Below are positions 25,750-37,935 of a DNA stretch of 64,000 nt, piece after piece (positions within the stretch are counted from its first letter, which is position 1; each line of letters begins with the position of its first letter). A program made the position numbers and the translations under genes. A model generated the notes under the pieces. It did no database searches and was not told the DNA's origin. It was given only the letters and a program-made list of their open reading frames with translations. Source of the stretch: Sipunculus nudus (Eukaryota > Annelida > Sipuncula > Golfingiida > Sipunculidae); contig CM049306.1 in assembly GCA_026874595.1 (NCBI GenBank), positions 91,090,642 to 91,154,641 on the forward strand. The letters are read 5' to 3'.

Positions 25750-26001
25750 CAAACAAACTGACCCGTAGTCAAATTTCATCTCCTGGTCACAGGTTATTGC
25801 ATAATCCCCAGGTGTGTAAACATCACCCTTGGGTTTCAAAGTTAGCTGTGTCTCCCAGGGCCTGCTTGTAATTCTCAAACAAACTGACCCGTAGTCAAAT
25901 TTCATCTCCTGGTCACAGGTTATTGCATAATCCCCAGGTGTGTAAACATCACCCTTGGGTTTCAAAGTTAGCTGTGTCTCCCAGGGCCTGCTTGTAATCC
26001 T
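25750..26001 (-). repeat. Two perfect-looking 126-bp tandem copies, open on the minus strand
   Basis: The unit starts caaacaaactgacccgtag at 25750 and again at 25876. The length is a multiple of three, and on the minus strand both copies stay open (GDVYTPGDYAITCDQEMKFD in each), giving a 93-residue frame at 25684-25965. No family was recognised. It could be a relict coding piece captured by the element, or chance. Confidence 0.6.
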
Positions 26002-28303
26002 CTTATCTGGCAGGTCAGATTAATAATCCAGGTACATTCAGTGCCCCATATGGGGTTATATCATACTGAGTAGGATAAGTTGAGATTTGCTATCAACACT
26101 AAAACTCTGTCAAAGGAGCCCAGACAAGTTACCTAACACACCACCCGTATTTGGATACACCTGTTACCTGGTGTAATGTCATGTGAACCTTTGTCATGTG
26201 TCATGTACCTTATACCCATCCTGAAAATTTGTACCTTTAACATGCTTTCATGTGCTGGTAACCCACTTTAAATTATAATAATAATAAATAAATAACACTA
26301 GAAAACTAATTTCACCAATAAAAATAACATTTTAATAAAATATTATTAAATGATTGGACTTATCTTTCTGTTGGTGTATCTTATATGTCCAACTGATACA
26401 AGCAGATACTTTTAAGGTGTTTAGCCCTTGCCTTTAGATAATCCTAATAACTTGTTACAATTAATAATGAATTATGATGTTAAAAATATAACAATAAAAA
26501 TAGATCAGTACTTTATAATCTAGATCAATCTTTAAATAAATATTTAGTAATTCTTAGAGAAATACCTCTCAGGCATGCTCATATTTTATTTACGCTTTTT
26601 CTAAATTCATTTGATGATTTTTAGCATTTAATTTTTATACAAATGTAGACTATTATCTCAAAGCTAGTTACAGTGTTCATATACATTTATTTCTTAATTT
26701 CTTTTTCTAAAATGAAACTTTTAAAAACTTAGTTATTTCCAATGATGATTAACATTTATAACTCAACTTAATTAGACAAATTCAGAAGTAAATAGTATGG
26801 TACTTATAAATTTAATTAAAAGGCATTTTATTCTGCCTCACATACTGCTGGACTAGATATGCATGAGTATTACTTTGAATTTCTCTGGTGAAATTAACTA
26901 CCTATAGGCTGGATGTAACATGTCTGACACACCTGGAAGGTTTTTAATTGGTATCCTATTTGCCTAGATCTCTGAGTATCTGGCATAGTACCATTTATTC
27001 TGCCTCAACCTTGAGAGTTTTACTAGTCCCGGCATAGTATGTGCTTTTCCTGGTTGAGTTTTTATTTAGTTTAGCATATAAGGGCATAAAATATATACCA
27101 ATTGCCTTGGGTGATACCCGGCGTGGTTGTCCCTTCTATGCAGTGTTTTGTGCTGGCAAAGTTCCCAGTCGCTTTTTAGGAGATGTTCTCCGGAATGGAA
27201 ACAATTTTTGCCTAGTGATATAGGTGTCTGACATGGCTGCATGTCTGCCCTGTGGGTTTTGCGTATCGCCTAGAGAGTTCTCGATTGTGGCAGGGTACCA
27301 CCTTTCACCTAGAGTATTTTGTATCTCGTATGGTGGCACCACTTGCATACGATTGTACCTGCTATCATATCTAAACCTAGCTATAACATCAACCAGCACA
27401 AATTTGTTTCTCTTAAGTATTGGGAGTAATTAAAATATATAAGACCAGTGTGCATACTTAACACACCAGTTAAACTGGCATCACTCATTTAGAAGCTTAA
27501 CTTGTTTAATTAGGTTAATTTCAGTGAAATCCTATCAATAATAATAATCGGCGAGCAACACACCAAAATACTAAATAAGTTGAATAAATACACAAATAAA
27601 ATGAATAAACAAGCTGACTTCAAGTTCATGTCCACTCTATATTGCATTTGACAGTAACGATATTTAAAATAAATAACAAACCACATATACATTGCTGGAT
27701 GGGTAGAACATTTTTTTTGTCACTAAAATACATATTTCACTGAGGATTCGAGTGAAGAAATGTTAACGTCGTGGTATAAATCTGAGAACTTCAAACTAAA
27801 TTAGCCAATACACATATTATGAATCTACAGAGCTTAATAAAAAGGAAATAAATAATGATAATAATCAGAAAGATAATATTGTTGATAATAAAATAATGAT
27901 GTATTAAAATATAAAGAGTAAACGGTAAATGGTAAGGCAAATTAAAGAAGGAAATTCTCATTATTCAAATAAATTAATTAATAGGTAACTAACCCTGATA
28001 TCTAATTTTAATGTTATATTCATAGATACTTGTAGGGTAATAAATAACTCTGATTTAAAAAATTCTTGGGCAGCATTGCTTACCATTTTCCCTCAATTAA
28101 AGTCATGTATAGGTGTATATTACAGCTAGACTTTCTTTAACTGATTAAAACTACTGTGCAATCTTTGAATTATCTGGTAATATTATTTGATGTATTACTA
28201 TGCTTAAGTTCACATGTAAATATATAAGGAGATCTTACATTTAGCGAGAAATCTCGTTGTTATTTGATTATTATTACTTGGTCAGTTGTAGTTCGTATTT
28301 TAG

Positions 28304-28810
28304 CCCAGTGAGAGGGCATATTTCAGCCGAGCGGGGCTTAAAAAACCGTCTAGATTTTGAGGCCAAACAGGGCACAGAATAAATACTGTTTATGAAAAGC
28401 TTACCTGAGGGTAACGCATATACGTCGAAACACTGATCAGATGATGATACAGTGTGCGAGTGAATCTCGCTAGATAAGTCGACCAATGGTCTTATTACTT
28501 CACCCCAGTGAGAGGGCATGTTTCGGCCGTGCGGGGCCTAAAATACCGTCTGTATTTTGAGGCCAAACAGGGCACAGAATAAATACTGTTTATGAAAAGC
28601 TTACCCGAGGGTAAAGCATATACGTCTAAACACTGATCAGATGATGATACAGTATGCGAGCGAATCTCGCTGTATAAGTAGACCAGTGGTCGAAATATTA
28701 ATTAGCCCAATGAGGGGGCATGTTTCAGCCAGACTGGGCTCTAAATAAATTCCGTTACAGTCGTGAGGCCTGACAGGTTCAAAGAAAATACTGTCCATTA
28801 AATCTGATAC
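28304..28810. repeat. Tandem repeat, 200-bp unit, about 2.5 copies
   Basis: cccagtgagagggcat begins copies at 28304 and 28504. A diverged third copy (cccaatgagggggcatg) begins at 28705. Copies 1 and 2 are highly similar through cactgatcagatgatgatac. It lies inside the LTR element interior. Confidence 0.75.
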
Positions 28811-29808
28811 GTTGGTTACTTTTGCCAATCTTGTATCTTCGGGCTATACAACTTTTGGGGACCATAGTTACCCCTAGTTTTATATACTCCATATAAAACA
28901 GAATGAGCCCAGATAATGCCTATTGGAGGGTCCCTTTATGTAACCGCTGTAATTTATGTAATTTTATTTAATAATGTAAAGTTGAAAACTTAGATCAAGT
29001 GTTTAACTGTTTTAATGTTTTACCAAGGGGCCGCTTATCATCATTCTTTATGTTTGATTATGTATAATTTTTTGTGAGAGCTATTTTTTTTAAATAGTCA
29101 TGTCTAGGTTATTGCCGCAAAATATTAAACTTGTGTCATAAGGACAGATACTGCCGCTCTTGTATTTTATTTTCAAAGGCTCCATTTTCACATGAACCAG
29201 TTGTCAGCCATCAGTGCAGCCTTCCCAGTGTGGTCCGGCTCAGCTCTTCTGCTACAGCAAGCTGCAACCTGAGCCAACATTCCACTACAGCCAGATATTG
29301 GACGCTTTTACAAATGCAGCACTCCTTGAGTAAATACTGAGGCCTGTGGCGCCACCATCTGGACTGATATTTTATTAAATCCTTTATGGCCACCAGGCTC
29401 ACTAATGGACTGTAACATCTAATAACTTATTGTACCTGGTGCATGTTGAATTTCAATGATATCTTTGAATATTTTATATTGTTTTTTAATGTTCAATAAA
29501 AATTACACAATCCCTGAACCTTCAAAACAAATATCAGACTGCAAAATCCCTAATCACTGGAGGTACTGTGTGGGGAGAGAACACTCCCTACCCGCTGTTG
29601 TAGCATTGGATAAACCTACCTCCCCCCTCCCAACATGGGAGTTAGGGGTTGGGTAGCCGGCTAACAGCCTATACACAGCCTGCCAGCCATGTTTTGGTCA
29701 TATAAGAAACAAACAAAAACAAATTCTCCTCTCCACAGGCTAGATATCATGACTGCTATCGCAAAATTTTCCACTGTAGTGTAACATTTTCCCTATAGGG
29801 GGGAAGGA

Positions 29809-30284
29809 TGTAACATTCTTGCCCTTTGACTTGGCTAGGGTGGGGCATCAACACTGATTGACAGTCAATATAGAGATGCCCCATAGCCAATCACAGGCAG
29901 CTAGGGACTTCCCCTCTGGGATAAAACCCCCTTGCCCTGGCAATTCCAGCGCTCTCTTGGATCATCGAGCAGTGGACCCCTATGCCTGCCCTCTGTGGCA
30001 GGCAGAGGGTATATGGCTTCTTTTTCACCTTCGGGTTGGTTTTACGACAATGTCGGCTACCCAGGTGAAGAGCCAACCACTACCAAAGAGCAGTCCTTTT
30101 ATCCAGTCTGGTAAGTATCTTTCTGTTTCATTTATAAGTATAGATAATAATATGCAGTCGTGATATTTTGAAGGTTTAGGCTCTAAATTTTATTCTAGTA
30201 AAAAGTGTTATTTTATCTCTTTAAATTCTGCGAGTGCATGTTGCCCAAGCCCAAATTTCCTCCCAGAATAAATAAGCAGCTACA
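29809..30284 (+). repeat. 3' LTR (476 bp)
   Basis: Same length and ends as the 5' LTR. It is preceded directly by a purine tract at about 29795-29808. Confidence 0.82.
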
Positions 30285-30414
30285 CTTTGATTGCATAGTA
30301 AGTTCGGTAAACCCCTGATTGAGCATATCCATAATCAACTAACCATGAAGTTATTCACAAGCCAGGTGGACAGAATGGCTGAATGAACGAAAGAAAAGAA
30401 GAGGGAGAAATCAG

Positions 30415-30418
<4 letters not shown>

Positions 30419-30493
<75 letters not shown>

Positions 30494-30500
30494 TATATAA
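30419..30500. repeat. (AT)n microsatellite
   Basis: About 80 bp of (AT)n between the 3' LTR and the duplicated 75-bp segment at 30508. Confidence 0.9.
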
Positions 30501-30613
30501 ATTTCGGTATTGATCCGTTTATCTCGGTATTGATCAAAGTTAAATTGCCGTCTTTGTGATCTTGTTGGCTGTGATTACACTATTTATCTTATTTTTATCT
30601 TTATTATTATCAG

Positions 30614-30897
30614 GGTGGCACAACCACATGAACAGCCGGATGGGCCCCACGCACGGGGAACTAAACCTCTACGTGCTTGTTCCTCTTCTCCATTCCGAGG
30701 CCAAGGGGGTGACCGTTCAACATAAGCTCATGTCCGACGGGAAACTGAAGAGACAGCAGCGCCAGAGTACCCGGGCCCTACAAGGAAAGCTCTTCAGTCT
30801 GTGGGACAGATATGTGGATGGCGACCTGTCCGTGGGAGAACTGGTCAAGGAGGTGGTCGACGTGTACAACCCACCTGCATATTTCACCAGAGTTTGA
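30614..30897 (+). pseudogene. C-terminal exon of a MULE-type transposase
   Basis: The exon follows an acceptor (ttattattatcag) and reads GWHNHMNSRMGPTHGELNLY, then VLVPLLHSEA and an Arg/Lys-rich helix, ending VVDVYNPPAYFTRV and TGA. The GWHN...L..LL..EA pattern is the C-terminal end of MULE/FLYWCH-associated transposases. GC content is clearly higher than in the surroundings. The DDE core exons are not present in the remaining 22.8-23.8 or 30.3-30.6 kb, perhaps displaced by the LTR insertion. Apparent open frame upstream of 30614 is intron. Confidence 0.65.
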
Positions 30898-31729
30898 AAT
30901 GTAGCGTACACAGTGGAACTTTGATGTGTGCTTGATGTAGGCTCTATGGCCTTTGGAATACTTCATATCTTTTATGTATATATGCGGAAACAGTCATAAA
31001 TTACCGTTCCTAATAGTCGTAAATTACAGTTTCTTTATGATTTTTGGCTTTGTATATATATGAATTTTGTATACATATTAATCCCATTACAGAAGAGTTC
31101 TTATACCATTGCTTTTTTACGTACGCTCTGTCATTAGTTAAAACATTAACGATATTTGATGTGTATATGTGGAAATAGTCATAATTTACCGTTTCTTTAA
31201 GATTTTGGCATTGTGTGTGTATTCTTGCTTCTTTGTGTACGCTCTGTCACTAGTTAGAACATTAACGTTAGTTAACATTAGTTAGAAATTAGAAGTAGAA
31301 AACACGAAGAAGAAAACACTTTCTACTTTGATTTGTTTTATATATGTGTGTAAATTGACAGTAAACTTGTATATAAGCCTACTTTTTAATTTGTAATTTG
31401 GTGACTTTACGGGTAACTTTCATATACTTTATTCATACTGTGATATTTGGAACGTTTTCTATTTCGGTTTGTGTATATATTGGCTATTATCATAATCAGG
31501 AACTACATATTTAACATTAAACACTCTTTTCAATTAATAAATACGTTTTACTTTCACTTTCTCTCGTTTTTGTTTTGACTCATTAAACCCTTCCATAATG
31601 AACCTAAGACGGTAAAAAACGGGCTTCCATTCTCCGACTTCCGACTCAGTATATCTACGGGAAGGTTGTTTTCTGAGGTTTTTTTTCTAAGCTAGTATAA
31701 GACGGGGAGCTAGTATCAGACCTCTGGCC

Positions 31730-31950
31730 CGGAAGGGATAACTACGGGAAGGTTTTCTGAGGGGTTTCCCGAGGCTAGACCCCTGGGCCGAGTGTCTCTG
31801 GGGGCGGCGACCGGACGGGGCCGAGTGTCGCTGGGTCCTGCTGACTATAGGGGCCGAGTGTCTCTGGGGCCGAGTGTCTCTTGGGCCGAGAGTCGCTGGG
31901 GCCGAGTGTCTCTGGGACGAGTGTCTCTGGGGCCGAGAGTTCCCGTTACC
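31730..31950. repeat. Right terminal inverted repeat of the MULE
   Basis: This carries the same order of variant repeat units as the left arm, including tgggggcggcgaccggacg. Relative to the left arm it lacks one or two units. A further partial copy of its inner edge (tacgggaaggttgttttctg) lies at about 31655-31685. Confidence 0.75.
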
Positions 31951-32139
31951 TCGCGGTTATACCGGTGCGACAAAGAACAAAGATTTTCGTGTCAATAATT
32001 ATTCACTACGACTCGCGTACACCAGTTAAACGTTCATTATAGCTCGGGCTTATTACCTCTACATTACTCGTTCGTTTCTCCACAGGTTGGACCTATTACC
32101 CGTAGTCAGTATGGTTGGGGTTAACATGCACTCCTGACT

Positions 32140-33655
32140 TACATCCATACTTACATTTTTGCTTTTATTGTTAATTCATTGGCTTCAGTGTTGACAAAGC
32201 TCGGTACAGGTCACTGCGCAGGAAGATAGTCCCGCCTTGTATATTTTGTTCTTTTGCATAGCTCACAAATGATCGTATCCCTTACGCCTTTATATTTTGT
32301 TTAAGCTTTTACCTGTAGTTAACACATCTATGCGAAACCCCTTCAATCCGTGAATAAAATATCAGACTTAAAATTTGATTTCAGGAACACTGGTTTTTCA
32401 CAAAATTTTTCTCTTAGACATTTAAAGGTTATTACAAACCACATATATATGTTTAGAATGTAACACACCTCTGCACTTCTTCAATGGAGAGTGAAATATG
32501 TGGCCAAAAGAGTTCTTGATTTTAGCAGACTGAAAGTCATCTGATCTGTAGCGATCACTCTTTGTCCGTCGTCCGTCTGTCTGTCCGTATGTCTGTCTGT
32601 CCGTCTGTTAAAAAGACACTGATTCTGTGAGCTATTGGGCTCGAAAGTACTCCCCCCCCCCTCCAGAATGATGAAAAATTTGATACAAAAGCTCCAGTAT
32701 CTGAATAACAAATGCATTGATCACCATAATTCTTGCAAGCATATTGATCAAGGCGTGTTTCATCAGTAAATGCAGACTGGTTGCGCCACCTGTAATATCG
32801 CAATTTTTACGATTTTTTCTCTATTATGAGACCTTTAAAGATGTTACTGTCTGTTAACAGGGTAAAATCACTAGACCTAAAATCTTCCAACTTCACATCC
32901 AGTGATGTCCCTGAAAATTCTCCCCGGAAACCTAAAAATAGGTCTCTGTTATCCATATCCTCCGAGCTATTGGACACAGGAATACCCCCCCCCCCCCGAA
33001 TAATTAAAAATTGGATACAATGCTCTGGTATCTTAACAACTGATGCATTGATCGAAATGATTCTTTGCATGCATATTCATCATGAAGAGTTTCATCAGTT
33101 CCTGCACACTGGTGGCGCCATCTGGATTTTTTTTCAAATTTTACACATTTTTGCTCTTTTTCAAGACTTTCAAAGATATGATTGTCCGTTATCCAGGCAC
33201 ATATCGTAACTACTGGGCCTAGAATCTTAAATAAGGTCTTAAAAACCTTAAATAAGGTGTCTGTTACCCATATCCTAAAAAAAACCTTTAGTTGAATTTG
33301 GATACCACCGACAATATTTGGGATTCAGATGATAAAATTAGTGAATGTCTTCTTAAAAAGCTGATCGTCATGACCCAGGGGTCACTTGTTCTTATTAAAC
33401 AGGTCAATCATAACCAATGTTAATGCCTTCGTATCACCGACTGGTCGTCTTAAGAGACAGGAGGTTATATAAGACAGATAGTCTTTCAGACAGGTTCCAC
33501 TGTACACAAACATATAGATAGAACCGCTAAAACCTTATATGATGTCATGACGGTTGCACAATTCCATTATGACTTACTTAATTATTTTCAGGTATCTAAT
33601 TACATCTAAAGAGGACAGTTTAAAACCAAATTTAATCACAAAGACATATGTCGTA
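32140..33655. repeat. Segmental-duplication block A, copy 2 (start of unit 2)
   Basis: From tccatacttacattt at about 32141 the sequence matches 55424 onward, and from about 32425 it also matches position 1 onward. It includes the gtccgtcgtccgtctg block at 32564-32610 and C-runs at 32645 and 32985. Confidence 0.75.
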
Positions 33656-33829
33656 TATAGCCAGGGGGACAAACTCTGTACTGTGCAAAAATAGGGTTGT
33701 ACCTTACAGCCTCAGATATAACATGGGATTTTCTATAAATGCATGGCTATTCTTACTGAAATCTTCATGCTTCCTTCAATTTTGGTTCAAATAAGAAAAT
33801 TGTTTGTCTGATTGTAAGTTTCAGCACGT

Positions 33830-34190
33830 CAGCGCCTTTGCTGGTTATATTCAGGACAACCTCTACCGAGAGTCTAAGACAATACATGTATGCTTCGACA
33901 AAGCCAGACCTCAGAGCACTACCTCCGACAGAGGATGCGTGCAGATTTCATGTACTCAGGGCTTTGTACTAACTATATATCTATAGCACTTCACAAAAGA
34001 GCAGAACGAAGTCTTCCAGATCTGCCACCACCAACAGAGTTTGGCCGAACCATATATAAAGGAAAACTTTAACCAGTAATGATGTCCAAATCAGCAAAGC
34101 CAGACATTAACAAAACTATACCATGTATATGTAGGGCATCAAAATGTTTAAAAGGATGTTCCTGCATTCGTAATACAGAAACTGTATACT
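33830..34190 (+). pseudogene. Relict of a repetitive gene with a Cys-rich (CXC-like) tail
   Basis: Shifted frames give LPPTEDACRFHVLRALYQ-like sequence (tyrosine then a stop), LPDLPPPTEFG, a PVMMSKSAKPD block and [21 protein letters not shown] recall this order (LPPT...H..RA.YQ, L.PTE.GW, P....PAP, then CxCK..C...RCSC) from multi-copy uncharacterised proteins in mollusc and cnidarian genomes. Several stops and frameshifts make it a relict. Confidence 0.5.
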
Positions 34191-34242
34191 ATACAATTAT
34201 TTTATATTTCTAATTCAACACAAGCCTTTTTGCTCTCCTTTA

Positions 34243-34245
<3 letters not shown>

Positions 34246-34314
<69 letters not shown>

Positions 34315-34331
34315 ATGTGTCTGTGTGTGTG

Positions 34332-34370
<39 letters not shown>
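34246..34370. repeat. (AT)n / (GT)n microsatellite
   Basis: (AT)n with an inner gtgtctgtgtgtgtgtatgtg stretch. Confidence 0.9.
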
Positions 34371-34372
<2 letters not shown>

Positions 34373-37300
34373 CTGCATGCAAAAAAAAACAAATTGAGGT
34401 AATTGGCATCACGTACAAGCTTCAACATGCAGTACATCGCAATTTCGAGAAATGTAGAAATCTTTCCTAAACTCAACTAGGATGTTTAAAGTAAATCCAT
34501 GTAACTTCTGTTTGGAAAATGGTTTTTGTGCGAATTTTAATCCAAGGTTGATCAATTATACTGGAATGTTTCTGACTGACATTTTTTATTCATATTTGTG
34601 GTCTGATGCAAAATATAAAATGACTGTAGAATGGTTGATATATTTACAATTTTCAAAATTACTATTGAGCTTGCATTATTTTTCTATTTAATGGTCGTCA
34701 TCATTTTCTTTCATAGGATAAACTGGAATCAAGATCTATTTTTTAGTCAATTCCAGGTCAATTCATGCTACCTATATTAGGAACCCATTTAATAAGAAAT
34801 GTTAAAAAGGAATAGACCTATAGCCCAAAGTGGACAATCCAATGCGAAATTTTACAACTCTTGATAAATATTGTAAAGAGAGGGTTGCCTTGAATTTATT
34901 CAAACTTCATTTTTATGACCCATTGCAAAATATTGAAAGGCTGAAAGTAAACTTTAAAGAAATATTTGCCAAACTCAATTGACAATAACTTAAAAAAGAA
35001 GTATAAATATACAAAAAAGCCCAAAGAATCAAATTCCTCAACTGATCAGCATAAACTGATCGTAGAAATCCAAACCCCTCTGAGAGATGGACATAATGAC
35101 GTTGGCGGGCAGAATGGAAGAATTCTGTTAAAGGAAACTTAAAAGTTATTTCGAAAAATTACAGAAATGCTTTTAAGAGTTCCGTAAATTTATTAAGATA
35201 TGGTCCGACTGACATTTATTATTGCACGGTGTAAAAGATGTAGAGAAAGATGATGATGTAATATTATTCTGAAAGTAGGGTTGCAAAATTCTTTGTAACA
35301 TTTCATGACGGAAATACTTGTTTAAATGCGGCCAATTATCTCCAATATAGAATCAAGAAGTACCTATTAGCATCTCATTGAATGTTTGTTTGACCAGAAT
35401 ATTCTTGGTCTTGAAGATATCGTTTTTATTAAACCTGCGAATATTTTTTTATATTATTTTATACGTATAATTCATACACAAATAAATGAAACCACACTTC
35501 TGTATATATGTGACTCGCTCCTGCCAGCGAGGAGGTTATGTTTTCAGCTCTGTATGATTATTGGTCGCTGGAATATTGGAATCGGCCGGCCTATGGTAAA
35601 GATGACTCAATTTCGTATGTACGTTTCTATTTTTTTTGTCTGTTTGCTTATCTATACACACTCTACAGATCACATACTTTTGATATTAATCAAATGTTTA
35701 TATCGGTTAACCATCGATGCCGTTTATTTCTAAGAAAGTTCATCTGGGATGTATATAACTAAACCTCGCACGGGTAAGCGCTGGGCTTTTGTTCCTCTTC
35801 TTAGTAGCTTCATCACCAGGACCATCCATAAAATAGACTGAACTGATTTTCACGAAACTTTGTTAGGTTGCAGGGTAGAAATATTTTTTTAAAAAGTATT
35901 GAAAATTGGTGCTAAAAGCGCATTACGGATCCAGTGGGTTGTTTTGCATAGGAGGAGGTATTCGACCTTCATGTTAAAAGATTTCCCAAGATTACTTATA
36001 TGTATTTTCTGAATCGGTCCTGAATTAAAAATAAGATGAGTCTAAAAACACAGCAAAAACGATTTTCGTTATTAACCAATTAGCTTCCACATCAATTACC
36101 CAACCAAATAAATGTACATAATTAATCAATCGGTCTCTTCACTCTATTCGAGGGAATTTATGTGGCAATTATTAACAAATAGGGTAATTTGAAGGGAATA
36201 CGTTGAATATTAAGTGAGTTAGGGACATTTAAGTGACCCTACCCCCTTATCTGTGACAGTTCGGGTGTATATTCCTGTGCCCAAACATATACGATTTACC
36301 AAAACACGCCCTCACTTTTCACATGGGCATGAGGCAGATTCTTAAACTAGAGACCCATACGAACCTGTTCATGCCAATTTTCCTGTGTACATATTTCAGT
36401 GCGACTATCTCCTTAAATATGGCCTTTTCAAAGGTTCCCTAAAGCACTATTGGGGAAAAAGAGTGCGTATGGAACATTCGAGTCTGGTGACTAATCTTCT
36501 GATGATGAAACATGATGTGTCCTTTCTGAACAGCATATGTTTCATGACAACAGCCATTTATAAATTGCAACGAAGATGAACATATGAACATTTTTATGGC
36601 TGAATACGTTTACTTTGCTACCTGAATTATTTTTTTTTAATGTAAAATGGTACATGTGATTTTCTGGTTTTATTTTTGCTTGAAAATATATGTCGGGCTT
36701 CAACTTTGTGTGGTGTCAATGCTGAATTCTTGTTTTGTAGGCTACCTTCTGAATAAGGGAAAAGGGTGTATAAAGAATACTCTTAAAACAGAATAGCTCT
36801 TACTTTATTAGTTCAGGTGAAGTCATGCAAAAACACTGTAAACAGTTTAAACATGAACCACGTTCTAGTTTTTTTCTCATTCATTGGATGATTTTAGCAC
36901 ATCTCCGTTCAGATAAAGTTGTATTCAAATCAACCTAGACGAAAAAACTGATCTTGGTAGAGTGATTCTGAATTTTTGATGAGTAATTTTATGCTAACAA
37001 ATGAAATAAGTTTCGTATAGGTATATTTTAAGTAAATTTCCATGTTGTCTGTTGTTTCCTGTTCAAGCGATCATTTTCATGAATAAGGGAGTAGAGGTAA
37101 AAGGCGTTGCTACATATCTGTCTTACACCTTAACAACTTATGCATGTTACTTAAAGATAGAGGAATAATCTTATAAAATTTTAATGCTTTAATAAGGTCA
37201 TTGTGCATAAGCATACAGAAACTGTGTTCATTTTGTGAGGTTGCTCAAAAGAAATTTGGTTGTATTTTTGTTCTTGTAAGCCATAATTTCTACATATATG

Positions 37301-37864
37301 AGTGAAGGATTTTTAAAATCAATTTGTGTATCTTATTATGTTTGTGCATATAAAAACCTGCATAAGATATAACATGCATAATATTTAAGATATAACATGC
37401 GGTTTTAATCAATTTCGGGACTCGGAGAGCCCAATTTGGCTAATCACAGAAAAAAAATACAGCTCGTACAAAAGAAATGCTCATTGCGAGATTGTCCTGA
37501 TTGCCAACAATGGTTTTCTGATTCCCAAGATGTCTACCTCTACGAAAAGTAAAGTGAAAAATTTTATATCAGCCCGGGCAATTTTTTTTTTCAAAATTAC
37601 TTGCGTTGGCCCCCTGACTAATATTTCATTCTAATGAAATCACTAAGTACTGTAAATGTGCTATTATATATCATAATAAACTGGAAATAAATGGCTCATA
37701 TTAACATGTGATTAAATGCCAATAAGGTGCGTAATTGGAGAATTAGGAAGAAAATACTGTATCCCATAACTGTTGATTCCACATGCAAATAAAATATGAG
37801 TGCTGCAAAACGTATACCTCAAGTGAAGTAAGATAAATATTATATATATATATAATATAAAGTC

Positions 37865-37867
<3 letters not shown>

Positions 37868-37929
<62 letters not shown>
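37868..37929. repeat. (AT)n microsatellite (unit 2)
   Basis: Counterpart of the array at 1509-1566. Confidence 0.9.

Positions 37930-37935
<6 letters not shown>

Larger units (their letters stand above)
24272..29808. other. Interior of the LTR element: no recognisable coding region
   Basis: AT-rich DNA with many stops in all frames. It contains two tandem duplications (25750-26001 and 28304-28810) and a purine tract at the 3' end. A conserved gag-pol polyprotein would need about 3-4 kb of open frame, which is absent. The element would need proteins from another copy to move. Confidence 0.65.
23796..30284 (+). mobile_element. LTR retrotransposon without visible gag/pol (LARD-like), 6.49 kb
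   Basis: Two direct LTRs of 476 bp each (TGTA...TACA) differ at about seven positions by eye (~98.5% identity), so the insertion is recent. A primer-binding-site-like tctggcgagcatg follows LTR1. A polypurine tract (tataggggggaagga) abuts LTR2. The 5.5-kb interior is AT-rich and has no frame resembling gag, protease, RT or integrase. No perfect target duplication is visible (acattt before, ctttg after). It lies inside the MULE. Confidence 0.8.
22789..31950 (+). mobile_element. Mutator-like element (MULE), 9.16 kb, with nested LTR element
   Basis: Long inverted repeats, about 250 bp (22789-23042) and 220 bp (31730-31950), bound the segment, with a direct 8-bp flank tcgcggtt at 22781-22788 and 31951-31958. 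The inverted repeats are packed with ggggccgagtgtctct units. A plus-strand exon encoding a MULE-type transposase C-terminus lies near the right end (30614-30897). Long inverted repeats, an 8-10-bp target duplication and this transposase together fit the MULE superfamily. The unit 2/unit 3 junction lacks it. No other transposase exons were found, so it is probably non-autonomous. Confidence 0.7.
33662..37616. mobile_element. Unit-2-specific 3.96-kb element with CAGGGGG inverted ends
   Basis: The left end is cagggggacaaac and the right end, reverse-complemented, is cagggggccaacg. Units 1 and 3 run through the site without it (near 1285 and 57215). The CAGGGG ends are hAT-like, but no clean 8-bp target duplication is seen, so the class is uncertain. 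Apart from a decayed Cys-rich gene and a long (AT)n array, the interior has no recognised coding region; frames at 34482-34691, 35386-35762 and 36385-36579 match nothing I know. Confidence 0.5.

Noticed and set aside
27136-27399. 87-residue minus-strand frame in the LTR interior
   Set aside because: No recognisable motif, opposite a frame of similar length, no sign of codon conservation.
24272-29808. Hidden gag-pol in the LTR interior
   Set aside because: No frame shows RT, protease or integrase motifs; only small frames interrupted by stops.
35386-35762. 115-residue hydrophobic frame in the 4-kb unit-2 element
   Set aside because: AT-driven composition rich in I/L/F/Y without any family signature; no second copy to test conservation.
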